Below the pieces are notes generated by a model. It was not told where the DNA came from and searched no databases. It was given only the letters and a program-made list of their open reading frames with translations. Below, piece by piece: positions 1-7,198 of a stretch of 30,938 nucleotides of DNA (its first letter is position 1; each line of letters starts with the position of its first letter). Both the position numbers and the translations under genes were made by a program. Source of the DNA: Pyrinomonadaceae bacterium. Its GTDB lineage: Bacteria > Acidobacteriota > Blastocatellia > Pyrinomonadales > Pyrinomonadaceae. The stretch covers positions 1 to 30,938 of the forward strand of contig JACMMN010000381.1 in assembly GCA_014379075.1 (NCBI GenBank), written 5' to 3'.

Positions 1-152
1 CCAAGTGTCGAGAAGTAGTCGACGCCGGTAAGGCACATCACCTTCCACCAGGAATGCTTCTGATGCGCTCCCTCTTTCTCGTGAGGGCCTTCCATTTCTT
101 CAACACCGCTGTAAAGCCAACGCGACAGCCAGCCACCTTCTTTTTTAGGCAT
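1..152 (-). CDS. APC-superfamily permease, N-terminal fragment (second tandem paralogue)
   Basis: The reverse strand reads an open frame from an ATG at 152 to the window edge, 50 codons, so the gene is cut by the left end. The visible part is a hydrophilic, Glu/Lys-rich cytoplasmic N-terminus followed by VMCLTGVDYFSTLG. This matches residues 37-50 of the neighbouring permease at 409-2409 exactly, and the basic/Trp start (KEGGWLSRWLY versus KERSWFQKWLF) is also alike. It is therefore a tandem paralogue of that permease. Its leader carries a c-di-AMP riboswitch and a terminator hairpin, which points to potassium or osmolyte transport, since this riboswitch class commonly controls K+ transporters. 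The substrate is an inference; only about 50 residues are visible. Confidence 0.85.
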   Translation of the reverse strand, partial: MPKKEGGWLSRWLYSGVEEMEGPHEKEGAHQKHSWWKVMCLTGVDYFSTL

Positions 153-159
153 ATTTAAA

Positions 160-198
160 ATGCGAAAGCCGCAGACGCAAGTCATTGCTTCTGCGGCT
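160..198 (-). terminator. Intrinsic terminator acting as riboswitch expression platform
   Basis: On the minus strand a 9-bp stem (190-198 with 167-175, AGCCGCAGA type) is extended by a second 4-bp stem (185-188 with 177-180) across a single mismatch, closing a 4-nt loop. It is followed by TTTCGCATTTT. A smaller hairpin (197-203 with 209-215, loop of T) lies just before it and overlaps its base, so the two could be alternatives. The structure sits between the riboswitch and a start codon only about 15 nt away. This suggests control by premature termination, possibly also by hiding the ribosome site. The fold is seen; the switching is inferred. Confidence 0.75.
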
Positions 199-221
199 GA
201 TAAAAAAATTATCAGTTCAAA

Positions 222-358
222 ACGGCTTGTCTTCCATTACGCCTGCGAGGTTAGCTGACGGGCTGGAACAACGGAAGTGTTCTACATCGAAAAGACGTTT
301 CGCCCCGAGAATTTTGGTTCCCCCGCGCCGCTTTCCAAAAGCGGCTTCGGCAATCAAT
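222..358 (-). promoter_or_regulatory. ydaO/yuaA-type c-di-AMP riboswitch
   Basis: Read on the minus strand, this leader contains the hallmark blocks of the c-di-AMP riboswitch in the right order: GCGGGGGAACC, then GGGGCGAAAC, a GTAG segment, and the 3' core CCCGTCAGCTAACCTCG followed by AGGCG. A GC-rich helix (GCCGCTTTTGGAAAGCGGC) precedes the G-rich block. The element starts a few bases after the predicted transcription start and ends just before the terminator hairpin. Known members bind c-di-AMP and usually switch off K+ transporter, osmolyte or cell-wall genes at high ligand. Here it lies in front of the second APC permease. The conserved sequence makes the class call strong; the exact ends are approximate. 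Confidence 0.9.
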
Positions 359-371
359 TGTCAAAAACGAG

Positions 372-400
372 AATATACTCCTGCTTGTAAACAAATGCAA
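372..400 (-). promoter_or_regulatory. Sigma-70-like promoter of the riboswitch transcript
   Basis: On the minus strand, TTGCAT (400-395) and TATATT (377-372) are separated by 17 nt, a near-consensus housekeeping promoter. It lies directly upstream of the c-di-AMP riboswitch, so the transcript would begin near 365, at the 5' edge of the aptamer. It also lies just past the stop codon of the first permease, so the second permease has its own transcription unit. Confidence 0.6.
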
Positions 401-408
401 ACGCACAA

Positions 409-2409
409 TCACCCCCCGACATGAACATTCGGCCTTCGTTCCGGATCGTCTTCGGCCTGCCGTAAAATTTCGCGTGTAACCGGGGCCGTATCACCCTCGC
501 CGAACAAAATATACCGGGCGAGATACATTATCGGATTACCTTCGCTCCAGCCGAAATAGACGTGCGGGATCTTTCCCGTCGAATCGCGCAGATGCATAAG
601 CAATGCGGCAATCGCATTCGGAACCGCCGGCGATTCGGTTCGCAAGATCTTATAACCTTCGACGTCGACGCCGCGAATCTTCAAGGCTCCGCTAAATTCA
701 GATGCGTCGCCTAGCTCGATCTCGTAAAACAGGACCGGATCTGTTGAGGGGATATGATTGTCGATCCGCTTTTCGTGTTCCTTAAACCGGTATTCGGCAA
801 CATTTCCTATTTCCCGGCGGTTGGTAACAATGCGGATCTCACCTTCAGCCAGTTCATCGAGAAATTCCTGCGCCTTTGCGTCGAATTCTATTTGTCCTAT
901 CCGCAATTCTGTGGTTCTCATCGCGCGTGAAATAAAGGATGCGGCAATTATACCGATAATAAAAAGTGACGCGATCTTTATCCCGCTAGGCTGCTCGATT
1001 ACATTAACGACTGTGGTAAAGACAAAAACGAGCGAGATAATGAGAAAGGCGATCCATTTTTTTTCCCCCTTCGCACGGGCAGAGATAGTTACCGCAACCG
1101 CAGCGGATGTCATCAACACCAATACACCCGTCGCATAGGCGCCTCCTTGCGAATCCACGTCGGCCCTAAAGAGGATCGTTACCGTAAAACAAATCGCCGT
1201 AAATACAAACACCAGCGGCCGGGCGGCCCTCGCCCAATCGGGAGCCATTCCGTAACGCGGCAGGTATCTCGGGACGATATTCAGCAGCCCGGCCATTGCA
1301 GAGGCACCTGCGAACCAAAGGATCAACACCGTAGAAACGTCATAAAACGTACCGATTCCCGGGCCGAAAAAAGAATGAGCAAGATATGATAGCGCCCGTC
1401 CGTTCGCCGCTCCACCTTCGCGAAATTCTTCCGCAGGGATCAGCATTGTCGTAATAATGCTGCTCCCGATCAGCATTACGCTCATTATTATAGCCGCTCC
1501 GCTGAGCAGTTTTTTGCCGTTGCGAATCCGGCCTTCAAGGTGCTTTTGAGCATCTGGAGAAAGAATGTTCTCGTCAATGTGCGAGGTGTGGATGTCGACG
1601 TGAACTCCCTGCGGCATCGGTTGATCACTTTTGACGAGCGGCATTACGACAACGCCTGTCTCAAATCCGGATAACCCGAGCGCGAGTTTCGGAAAAAAAA
1701 GCAGCGAAAATACAATGAGCCATATTAAGCTGCCATTAACATCCGGGTGGGTCCAAACCATCGCGTGCCAGTTCGACAACGCCTCCGGTTGGACAACAAA
1801 GATTTGGTGAAGCCCGTAACCGATCGTAACTATGTTGAATAAGAGAAACAGTACAACGATCCCGACCGCTATGTTAATTGCCTCGCCGAATCCCTTTAAA
1901 AACACTGCCCCGAGAAACCCGATAAGAACGAGAGTGACAATTATTCTGTGATTGAGAAACTGGAGATTATGTTCGACGTATGGGTTCTCGATAATATGGG
2001 CCGTCGCGTCGGCGGCAGACAGTGTGATCGTAATAATAAAGCTCGTCGCGACAAAACCGAGCAAAATTAAAACGAACATTTTGCCCTTCCATCGCGACAG
2101 CAGTTTCTCTAGCATCGATATCGAACCGTCGCCGTGCGGGCTCTCTTCCGCAACCCGCTTATACATGGGCAACGCTCCGAAGAGCGTGAGAAGCACCAGA
2201 ACCAAAGTCGCAAAGGGCGACAGTGCCCCGGCGGCCAGAAAAGCGATGCCTGGCTGATAGCCTAAAGTCGAAAAATAATCGACACCTGTCAGGCACATCA
2301 CCTGCCACCATTCGTGCTGATGCTTTCCTTCCCGTTTGTTCAGATGTTCGGGCTCTTCGACATCCCGAAACAGCCACTTCTGAAACCAACTTCTCTCTTT
2401 TTTCTTCAT
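409..2409 (-). CDS. APC-superfamily permease, putative KimA-like K+ transporter
   Basis: This 666-residue protein has a hydrophilic N-terminus (about 1-36), a membrane core of about a dozen hydrophobic segments (roughly 37-510), and a soluble C-terminal domain of about 150 residues. The core opens with LTGVDYFSTLGYQPGIA, an APC-fold first helix, and contains PHGDGSISM and a GLSGFETGVVVMPL segment. The overall plan (APC core plus cytoplasmic tail) resembles KimA/KUP-type potassium transporters. The c-di-AMP riboswitch on its tandem paralogue supports that substrate. It could instead carry amino acids. The ATG at 2409 is about 8 nt after a terminator-like hairpin, and no good Shine-Dalgarno site is obvious. 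It is transcribed from its own promoter near 2550. Family membership is clear; K+ as substrate is inferred. Confidence 0.85.
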   Translation of the reverse strand: MKKKERSWFQKWLFRDVEEPEHLNKREGKHQHEWWQVMCLTGVDYFSTLGYQPGIAFLAAGALSPFATLVLVLLTLFGALPMYKRVAEESPHGDGSISMLEKLLSRWKGKMFVLILLGFVATSFIITITLSAADATAHIIENPYVEHNLQFLNHRIIVTLVLIGFLGAVFLKGFGEAINIAVGIVVLFLLFNIVTIGYGLHQIFVVQPEALSNWHAMVWTHPDVNGSLIWLIVFSLLFFPKLALGLSGFETGVVVMPLVKSDQPMPQGVHVDIHTSHIDENILSPDAQKHLEGRIRNGKKLLSGAAIIMSVMLIGSSIITTMLIPAEEFREGGAANGRALSYLAHSFFGPGIGTFYDVSTVLILWFAGASAMAGLLNIVPRYLPRYGMAPDWARAARPLVFVFTAICFTVTILFRADVDSQGGAYATGVLVLMTSAAVAVTISARAKGEKKWIAFLIISLVFVFTTVVNVIEQPSGIKIASLFIIGIIAASFISRAMRTTELRIGQIEFDAKAQEFLDELAEGEIRIVTNRREIGNVAEYRFKEHEKRIDNHIPSTDPVLFYEIELGDASEFSGALKIRGVDVEGYKILRTESPAVPNAIAALLMHLRDSTGKIPHVYFGWSEGNPIMYLARYILFGEGDTAPVTREILRQAEDDPERRPNVHVGG

Positions 2410-2417
2410 ACAGGAAA

Positions 2418-2452
2418 ATAAAAAAGCCGCGAAAGAAGAATATTTGCGGCTT
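2418..2452 (-). terminator. Terminator-like hairpin abutting the permease start codon
   Basis: On the minus strand AAGCCGC (2452-2446) pairs with GCGGCTT (2430-2424), with further A-T pairs inward, and is followed at once by TTTTTTATTTT. The run ends about 8 nt before the ATG at 2409. No gene ends here, so this is a leader hairpin rather than an end-of-operon terminator. An 8-bp pairing upstream (2518-2525 with 2454-2461) brings the 5' end of the leader next to it. It is probably an attenuator; the signal is unknown. Confidence 0.7.
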
Positions 2453-2535
2453 AAATCTCAAGCTATGCGCTGAATTGAGTAACTATCAAAAAAACTATGC
2501 TTTTTCTTCACATGTTTTTGAGATTAACAACAAGA

Positions 2536-2563
2536 ATTTTACGCTTATAGTTGATCTGGTCAA
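2536..2563 (-). promoter_or_regulatory. Promoter of the first permease
   Basis: TTGACC (2563-2558) and TAAAAT (2541-2536) on the minus strand are separated by 16 nt. Transcription would start near 2529, giving a leader of about 120 nt before the ATG at 2409. A TATAAG lies within the spacer as an alternative -10. Confidence 0.55.
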
Positions 2564-2632
2564 GTCTTGAGGAATGTCAGGCTGGTCACGTATTGTCAGC
2601 GAATTTGAAAAACGTACGACTTTAAACGATAT

Positions 2633-2660
2633 AGGGCGACGTCTCCCACTCCGTCGCCCT
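2633..2660 (-). terminator. GC-rich hairpin downstream of the metalloprotease gene
   Basis: A perfect 9-bp stem (2633-2641 with 2652-2660, AGGGCGACG type) has a 10-nt loop. It lies about 105 nt past the stop of the matrixin gene on the minus strand and upstream of the next promoter. There is no proper U-tract, so termination is only a likely role. It is the end of a GC-rich block (about 2633-2715) with several smaller complementary stretches (GGTCAC with GTGGCC, CCGG with CCGG) in an otherwise AT-rich gap. The block matches no RNA family I recognise. Confidence 0.4.
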
Positions 2661-2766
2661 CGTGGCCACAAGTCCTCACCACTCGTGACCGGATGTCCAC
2701 CGGGGAGGTGAACAAACCGATTATGCATTAAACGAAAAGGAATGCAAGAGATTATTTTGTATGGGA

Positions 2767-4098
2767 TCAATTGTCCGACAACGTAAAGATGCTGAATGGA
2801 TTGGAGAAACTGCGAACTGCGATGCCGCCGACAATAACACTGCGGCGACCGTCCTTCGATTCGGCAAATAAACTGTATTCGCCGATAGGCGTCAGGGGAT
2901 CTACACGGACTTCGAAACTAACAACCGTTATGTCGTCGCCGAAGTTCACGTTTGAGATGGTTTTCTTCGAATGCGTCAAAAACGGAGAACTGAACCTGAT
3001 TGAGATCTGGTCCTTATCAATATTCTTACCGCCCAGATACAGCGTGTATGACCTCCCTGCGTTGAGCGGCACGGCCAATTCGGATAGCTGGCCGTTAAAG
3101 CCCAGATACTGAAGTTCGACGTCAGAGACGTTCGCGACGAGACGCTTTATTAATGGGGACGCATCTCCGCTTTCTACCTCGACATTGCCAATCTCTTGTG
3201 CCGAAAACGCGCTCTTGAGCTTTCCGACTTGCTGAGCATAAACGGTGTAATCTCCTGCCGGCAGGCCATCAAACCGGAATGAACCGTCAGCGCGGGTTGA
3301 ACCTTCGCCGAATAATTTGCCAGAGTCTGAATCCTCTGCCCACACTTGCACGCCTTTCGCTCCGATTCCCTTCGATACAAGGGCTTTCCCGCTTATTGCG
3401 CCACAGCATTCCGTGGCGTCGCCGCTATCGGAACCGTATTTTGCGCGGATCGCCGATATATCGATCTCCGCCAAGGTCCGAGAACCAAAATTCTGCAAAC
3501 CGAACACCCCATTTTTCCCATAGTTATCGTGCATTGTCGCCGACAACACCGGGGAATGATCCAGGCCCAGAAGATGTCCGATCTCGTGAGTTAGGGTGGA
3601 TTCAAGATCGAAAGTGCCGAAAGTTCCGTCGGTCGAAAACTGCTGGTAGGGATTTAATACAATATCGGCTTCGCTGATAAAACCTTTGCGATCGAAAAAT
3701 ACGCGGGTCGTTGCGGCGGCCTCTTGCGGATTTTTTGAGAAAAGGAGCAGATTTTCCGGCGTTTGGGCGATCGTGATCAAACTAACGCCATCGCCCATAT
3801 TTCCCGAAGGACTGACGTTTTGCTTTTCAGTAACGCTCTCCTGAAAGACGATCCCGGCAGCTTTTGCCCACGTTGCGAGACTTCGATTTATCGCTCCGGC
3901 TGCATCGCTGTCAGCCTTCATGTTCGCTCCAGGCTTCAAAAGCGACCCGGAGATCGCAATTTTGATAGACCCGCTTTTCCATTTAAGGATCGTGCTTGTC
4001 CGCTCGGGCGCATACGATATCGTGCTGCCGGGAACTAAGGCCGCGGAAACACTCCAGAGCGTGAGCAAGATCATCAAAGATTTGAGCGGTCTTACCAT
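2767..4098 (-). CDS. Secreted matrixin-like zinc metalloprotease
   Basis: The 443-residue product starts with a Sec signal peptide (about 1-29). A matrixin-type catalytic domain follows (about 38-215): the zinc site HEIGHLLGLDH lies at 171-181 (His171, His175, His181, catalytic Glu172), a DIVLNP strand precedes it, and SATMHDNYG (Met189) forms the expected Met-turn. Residues about 232-305 look like a carboxypeptidase-regulatory beta-sandwich (GKALVSKGIGAKGVQV ... GSFRFDGLPAGDYTVYA). The last 130 residues are beta-rich and probably an IPT/Ig-like module. It has no clear prodomain with a cysteine switch. It is likely an extracellular or periplasmic endopeptidase of unknown substrate. Its ATG directly follows the stop codon of the small membrane gene upstream (TAG then ATG), so the two form one operon. 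Confidence 0.85.
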   Translation of the reverse strand: MVRPLKSLMILLTLWSVSAALVPGSTISYAPERTSTILKWKSGSIKIAISGSLLKPGANMKADSDAAGAINRSLATWAKAAGIVFQESVTEKQNVSPSGNMGDGVSLITIAQTPENLLLFSKNPQEAAATTRVFFDRKGFISEADIVLNPYQQFSTDGTFGTFDLESTLTHEIGHLLGLDHSPVLSATMHDNYGKNGVFGLQNFGSRTLAEIDISAIRAKYGSDSGDATECCGAISGKALVSKGIGAKGVQVWAEDSDSGKLFGEGSTRADGSFRFDGLPAGDYTVYAQQVGKLKSAFSAQEIGNVEVESGDASPLIKRLVANVSDVELQYLGFNGQLSELAVPLNAGRSYTLYLGGKNIDKDQISIRFSSPFLTHSKKTISNVNFGDDITVVSFEVRVDPLTPIGEYSLFAESKDGRRSVIVGGIAVRSFSNPFSIFTLSDN

Positions 4099-4317
4099 CT
4101 ATTCGGAATCTTGTGCGAAACCCTCCAGGGTTTGTCGATCCACTCCTTCGAGATCCGCAAACGCTACGATCAGCAACAGAACCACCAACGAAAGCGTGGC
4201 CAGCACGTACAGAATCGCGATCTGCTCCAAATAAATCAAAACACCGATAATGACGGCAAGAAGAGCCATCCAAAATAGTGCAATAGTGCGTCGGCTGAAT
4301 TTACTTTGATTTGCCAT
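4099..4317 (-). CDS. Small two-helix membrane protein
   Basis: This 72-residue protein has a basic N-terminus (MANQSKFSRR), two hydrophobic segments at about 13-30 and 33-54 with almost no loop between them, and an acidic tail. I do not recognise a family. The stop codon abuts the ATG of the metalloprotease, which argues for translation coupling and for a real gene. A role in anchoring or helping export of the protease is conceivable but not shown. Confidence 0.7.
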   Translation of the reverse strand: MANQSKFSRRTIALFWMALLAVIIGVLIYLEQIAILYVLATLSLVVLLLIVAFADLEGVDRQTLEGFAQDSE

Positions 4318-4418
4318 AATTACTTGTTAAAAAAAGACTGTGGAAGCTAACCTCTTATTTAACCAAATTTTCAGACTTTGGACAATAGAGAATTAGTAGT
4401 CGATCGGAGCTAAATTCA

Positions 4419-5495
4419 TTAATCGACAATTCTCAAGGGTAATTTCGCTAAATCTCTTGTGTTGTGGCCCCTGGTGTCGACAGCCGGCGGAAACTTCCTA
4501 TTTTGCCGTCCTTTTTCTCCAACCTCGACTATATCAAAAGCCCTCAAAATTGGATCTTCCGCTTTATTTTCCTTTATCTTCGTTAAATCGGCCCTAATAA
4601 TACTGCTTTCGCTTCCCTCGCGGCGGAATATAGTGACGCTCTCCTCAATTCCTCCTTTGGCCACTCCGCCCGCACTCGCGACCGCTCGGCTTAGTGTAAT
4701 TTGAGAACGGGACGATATTTTTTTCGGAACGTTCACCCCGCCGATCAAATAAATCGGTGGTGCCTCCAAAACCGTGACGATATCGCCGCTCAATATTTGT
4801 GGATTCGCTTCCCGTTTACCGGTCAATAGATCTTTGATTGTGATGAGCCAGGTTTGCGAGGCGTTGTCTTGAGGGCGTTTTCCGGCCGGCTGATTCCTCT
4901 CCTTTCCCGGTGAGATACAGCTAAGGTTGCGAGGCCTGAATATCCGGATCTCTCCTCCGGCCTGATCAGTAATGCCGCCGGAAATTATCAGCAGCTCGTT
5001 AAGTAAGACCGGACGCTTGATCTGAAAACGCTGTGATAATTTTACCGCCCCGTCGAGATAGGCGACCGCCCGGTTAGACCTGTCGAGTATCCTTACTGTC
5101 ACCTTCGGTTCGCGAAGTGTCTTGCTGTATTCGACGGTGATCGCCTTCGCAAGCTGATCTTCCGTTTTGCACAGGGCATAGATCTGGTTCTCGATCTTAT
5201 CGAAACCGTCCAGAAAGCCTTCTGGCGTTAACGTTCCGCGCCAATCGTATTCGAAACTTCCTATCACATCGACGTCTATCAAATCGCCAAGATGCACGAG
5301 ATTTGCGTCGATAGTTAGAGTGTTATTGGCGGCAGAAACTTCGGAGTTTGGGATTTGCGAAATAGTTACCGACCCAAAACAAAGAACGTAAACTATGCCG
5401 AACAACAAATATCGAAACTTCGATACTTTTTGTTTTGTGCAAAGGAAGGCTGAGATAATTTCAAATAGTCTTTCGTTCTTGTAGAGACGGCTCAT
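4419..5495 (-). CDS. Polysaccharide export protein (Wza/OPX-like, SLBB domains)
   Basis: The 358-residue product has a hydrophobic signal segment at about 28-46. A Poly_export domain follows (about 60-135: LGDLIDVDVIGSFEYDWRGTL, then TVEYSKTLREPKVTVRIL). Two SLBB-like repeats come next (about 145-230 and 248-320; LSRAVASAGGVAKGGIEES is the second motif). Family members are outer-membrane or periplasmic channel parts for capsule or exopolysaccharide export. No lipobox cysteine is evident after the signal, unlike Wza itself. Its ATG overlaps the stop of the zinc-ribbon gene (ATGA), so the two are translationally coupled. No Wzc-type kinase, Wzx/Wzy or glycosyltransferase is nearby, so it is an orphan. 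Confidence 0.8.
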   Translation of the reverse strand: MSRLYKNERLFEIISAFLCTKQKVSKFRYLLFGIVYVLCFGSVTISQIPNSEVSAANNTLTIDANLVHLGDLIDVDVIGSFEYDWRGTLTPEGFLDGFDKIENQIYALCKTEDQLAKAITVEYSKTLREPKVTVRILDRSNRAVAYLDGAVKLSQRFQIKRPVLLNELLIISGGITDQAGGEIRIFRPRNLSCISPGKERNQPAGKRPQDNASQTWLITIKDLLTGKREANPQILSGDIVTVLEAPPIYLIGGVNVPKKISSRSQITLSRAVASAGGVAKGGIEESVTIFRREGSESSIIRADLTKIKENKAEDPILRAFDIVEVGEKGRQNRKFPPAVDTRGHNTRDLAKLPLRIVD

Positions 5496-5860
5496 TTGAG
5501 TGTTTCGGTTTTTGACGGCTTACGTCTCGCCGTTTTGCTCTTACCACTTTTACTTTGCTTTCTTTTAACATTTGAGTCTTCCGTCTCTGCCGGAATCTCG
5601 CCTAATTGCTCACTGCCGGTATCGGTTGACGGCGTCGAAACTTCGCTGGCCGCGGGCCGTTCCAGTGGAATCTCCTTTTTTTGCGGCCTTCGCTGCGATT
5701 TGACATTTACCGTACCCGGAACCGCGAAACCTTTGAATTCAAGATTGCAGCTATCGCAAAGAAGGTAGTATCGAAACAAAATTTTCGACCATAGCCTTGT
5801 GGGACGATACCCGCGACGAATGCGGGTGCTGCGGCATTTGGGACATTTTTGAGAGATCAT
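5492..5860 (-). CDS. Zinc-ribbon protein with basic, disordered tail
   Basis: The 122-residue protein has an N-terminal zinc ribbon: CPKC at 6-9 and CDSC at 35-38. The remaining 80 residues are rich in Ser, Thr, Pro, Lys and Glu and are probably disordered, ending in a strongly basic KSGKSKTARRKPSK stretch. This suggests binding to nucleic acid or to an acidic surface; no specific family is recognised. Four bases overlap the export-protein gene (ATGA), implying coupled translation. The start at 5860 places the first CxxC near the N-terminus, as expected. Confidence 0.7.
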   Translation of the reverse strand: MISQKCPKCRSTRIRRGYRPTRLWSKILFRYYLLCDSCNLEFKGFAVPGTVNVKSQRRPQKKEIPLERPAASEVSTPSTDTGSEQLGEIPAETEDSNVKRKQSKSGKSKTARRKPSKTETLK

Positions 5861-5922
5861 TGCTAATAATGCGTGCGTGCTTTCACCGAACAGCAGTCGC
5901 AGGTGTTGTAAGAAAATTGACG

Positions 5923-6840
5923 TTAACCATTCTCGATGATTTGGCGAATTTTATCTAGCTCGGAATGAATCTTTTCGGCGGCAAGTTTCCTATCTTTGCC
6001 GCCTTCTCGGCGAGACAGATCGAAAAGTGCGTCCTGGTAAAGACTCGCCGATTGTTCGAAATTCCCCTTAAAATACGCACGTTCTGCCTTCTCGACCGAA
6101 TTAGACACTTTGATCGAAGTAAGAAAATCCTCAAGCACCTCGTGCGATTCCAGTAAGGTCCGTTCGCCCGGATAGGATCCTAACGCAAAATCAACCACAG
6201 CCAACGCTTTTTTGGCCTTGTCAAGCTTTTCCTTTACCTTACCACGGCTTTTAGCGTCCTGTGTGAGTGTTCTGGCTTCAATCTCAGCCCATTGAAGCAG
6301 ATGGTATCGGTGATACTCGACCGCTAGATCGTTCCCCTTTCTCAGAGCAGGCAGGCGTGGAGAGCCGATACCGACATTCGGCAATTCTTGAGCCGCGGCG
6401 AACATATACTCTTCGCACAGTTCAAACACTTCCTTATGTCCTGCGGAAAACTTCCCCAAAACCTTGGCCGCGGCCGACTTCTGTCGGATCTCCGCCAGTA
6501 TCGCAGCATTGCGTTCGAGCGTTAATTTGCTTGAATTTCTTTCGTCGGGAAACCGGGCGGAAATGCCTCTCAGACTCTTATCGAGCTTTCGCTGAGTCAC
6601 AAGAAATCGATTTCTCGCATTCCTGAGAATAACTTCTCTTAGAAAAACCGCGGCTCCTAATATTATGCTTGCCCCAAAGCCTGCGGTAATCCACGGGGCT
6701 TCTCCCATGCCTTCGTGAAGTACTCCCCACACCAGGAAGAAAAACCCGATCGTCACGGCGATCGTCAAAATATAATAATTGGACGCAGGCAGCCAGAAAG
6801 GGCGCCGGGTGTGTATTATTTTTCCGTGGTGTCTCTGCAT
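5923..6840 (-). CDS. Membrane-anchored helical protein of unknown function
   Basis: The 305-residue protein has a short basic N-terminus, two transmembrane segments (about 23-42 and 50-67), and a long cytoplasmic, helix-rich region of about 235 residues. The region from about 195 to the end contains paired helices with an AERAYFKGNFEQSASLYQDAL stretch typical of a TPR-like hairpin. Such folds usually scaffold protein partners. No enzymatic motif is visible. The gap of 62 nt to the zinc-ribbon gene downstream allows co-transcription with the zinc-ribbon/export pair. The family is not recognised. Confidence 0.7.
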   Translation of the reverse strand: MQRHHGKIIHTRRPFWLPASNYYILTIAVTIGFFFLVWGVLHEGMGEAPWITAGFGASIILGAAVFLREVILRNARNRFLVTQRKLDKSLRGISARFPDERNSSKLTLERNAAILAEIRQKSAAAKVLGKFSAGHKEVFELCEEYMFAAAQELPNVGIGSPRLPALRKGNDLAVEYHRYHLLQWAEIEARTLTQDAKSRGKVKEKLDKAKKALAVVDFALGSYPGERTLLESHEVLEDFLTSIKVSNSVEKAERAYFKGNFEQSASLYQDALFDLSRREGGKDRKLAAEKIHSELDKIRQIIENG

Positions 6841-7005
6841 CGGCCTTAAACAAAGCCTATCATGAAAAACTATATAACGCGTTTATATACCTTTAATGGG
6901 CTGTCGAGCGATTTTCATAGTGCGTATATTGTCCAGATTTGTCAAATTCTGGCCAATCGCTTTGACGATCCGGCGAACGTCTGTAAACTGTGCAGGCGGT
7001 TCTGT

Positions 7006-7011
7006 TATAAT
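7006..7011 (+). promoter_or_regulatory. -10 box, possible leaderless transcript
   Basis: A perfect TATAAT lies 7 nt before the ATG at 7019, with no Shine-Dalgarno sequence and no room for one. If used, transcription would begin at or next to the start codon, so the mRNA would be leaderless. The -35 region (about 6983-6988) is poor. Confidence 0.4.
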
Positions 7012-7018
7012 TCTGACG

Positions 7019-7198
7019 ATGAGAGCGAAAAAGAGCAAAACAGTAGAACGGCCGGTCTTCAGTTCGATCAGAAAACCGATTGCTCCGCCCGGGCAAAAGT
7101 TCGGAAACGAAAAGCCCGAAGAAAAGATTCATCCGACACAGCGAAAAGCCAAGCATAAGAAGAAATTGATTCCGAAGGATACCGATGCCGATTTTTAG
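7019..7198 (+). CDS. Small basic protein
   Basis: This 59-residue frame starts at an ATG just after a TATAAT box. The product is Lys/Arg/Pro-rich (MRAKKSKTVERP at the start, KAKHKKKLIPK near the end) with no hydrophobic segment, so it is probably a cytoplasmic, disordered, nucleic-acid-contacting peptide. It overlaps the next frame by 14 nt, which fits two coupled small genes. The frame is open further upstream, but that extension lacks protein-like composition. The family is not recognised. Confidence 0.45.
   Translation: MRAKKSKTVERPVFSSIRKPIAPPGQKFGNEKPEEKIHPTQRKAKHKKKLIPKDTDADF

Noticed and set aside
2600..2720. A second c-di-AMP riboswitch before the first permease
   Set aside because: The GC-rich block lacks the conserved GCGGGGGAACC and CCCGTCAGCTAACCTCG segments and lies upstream of the predicted promoter.
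2495..2770. 91-codon minus-strand frame between the protease and the permease
   Set aside because: It spans the GC-rich hairpin block and the predicted promoter, with Arg/Gly/Pro-rich composition and no ribosome site. It is probably non-coding.
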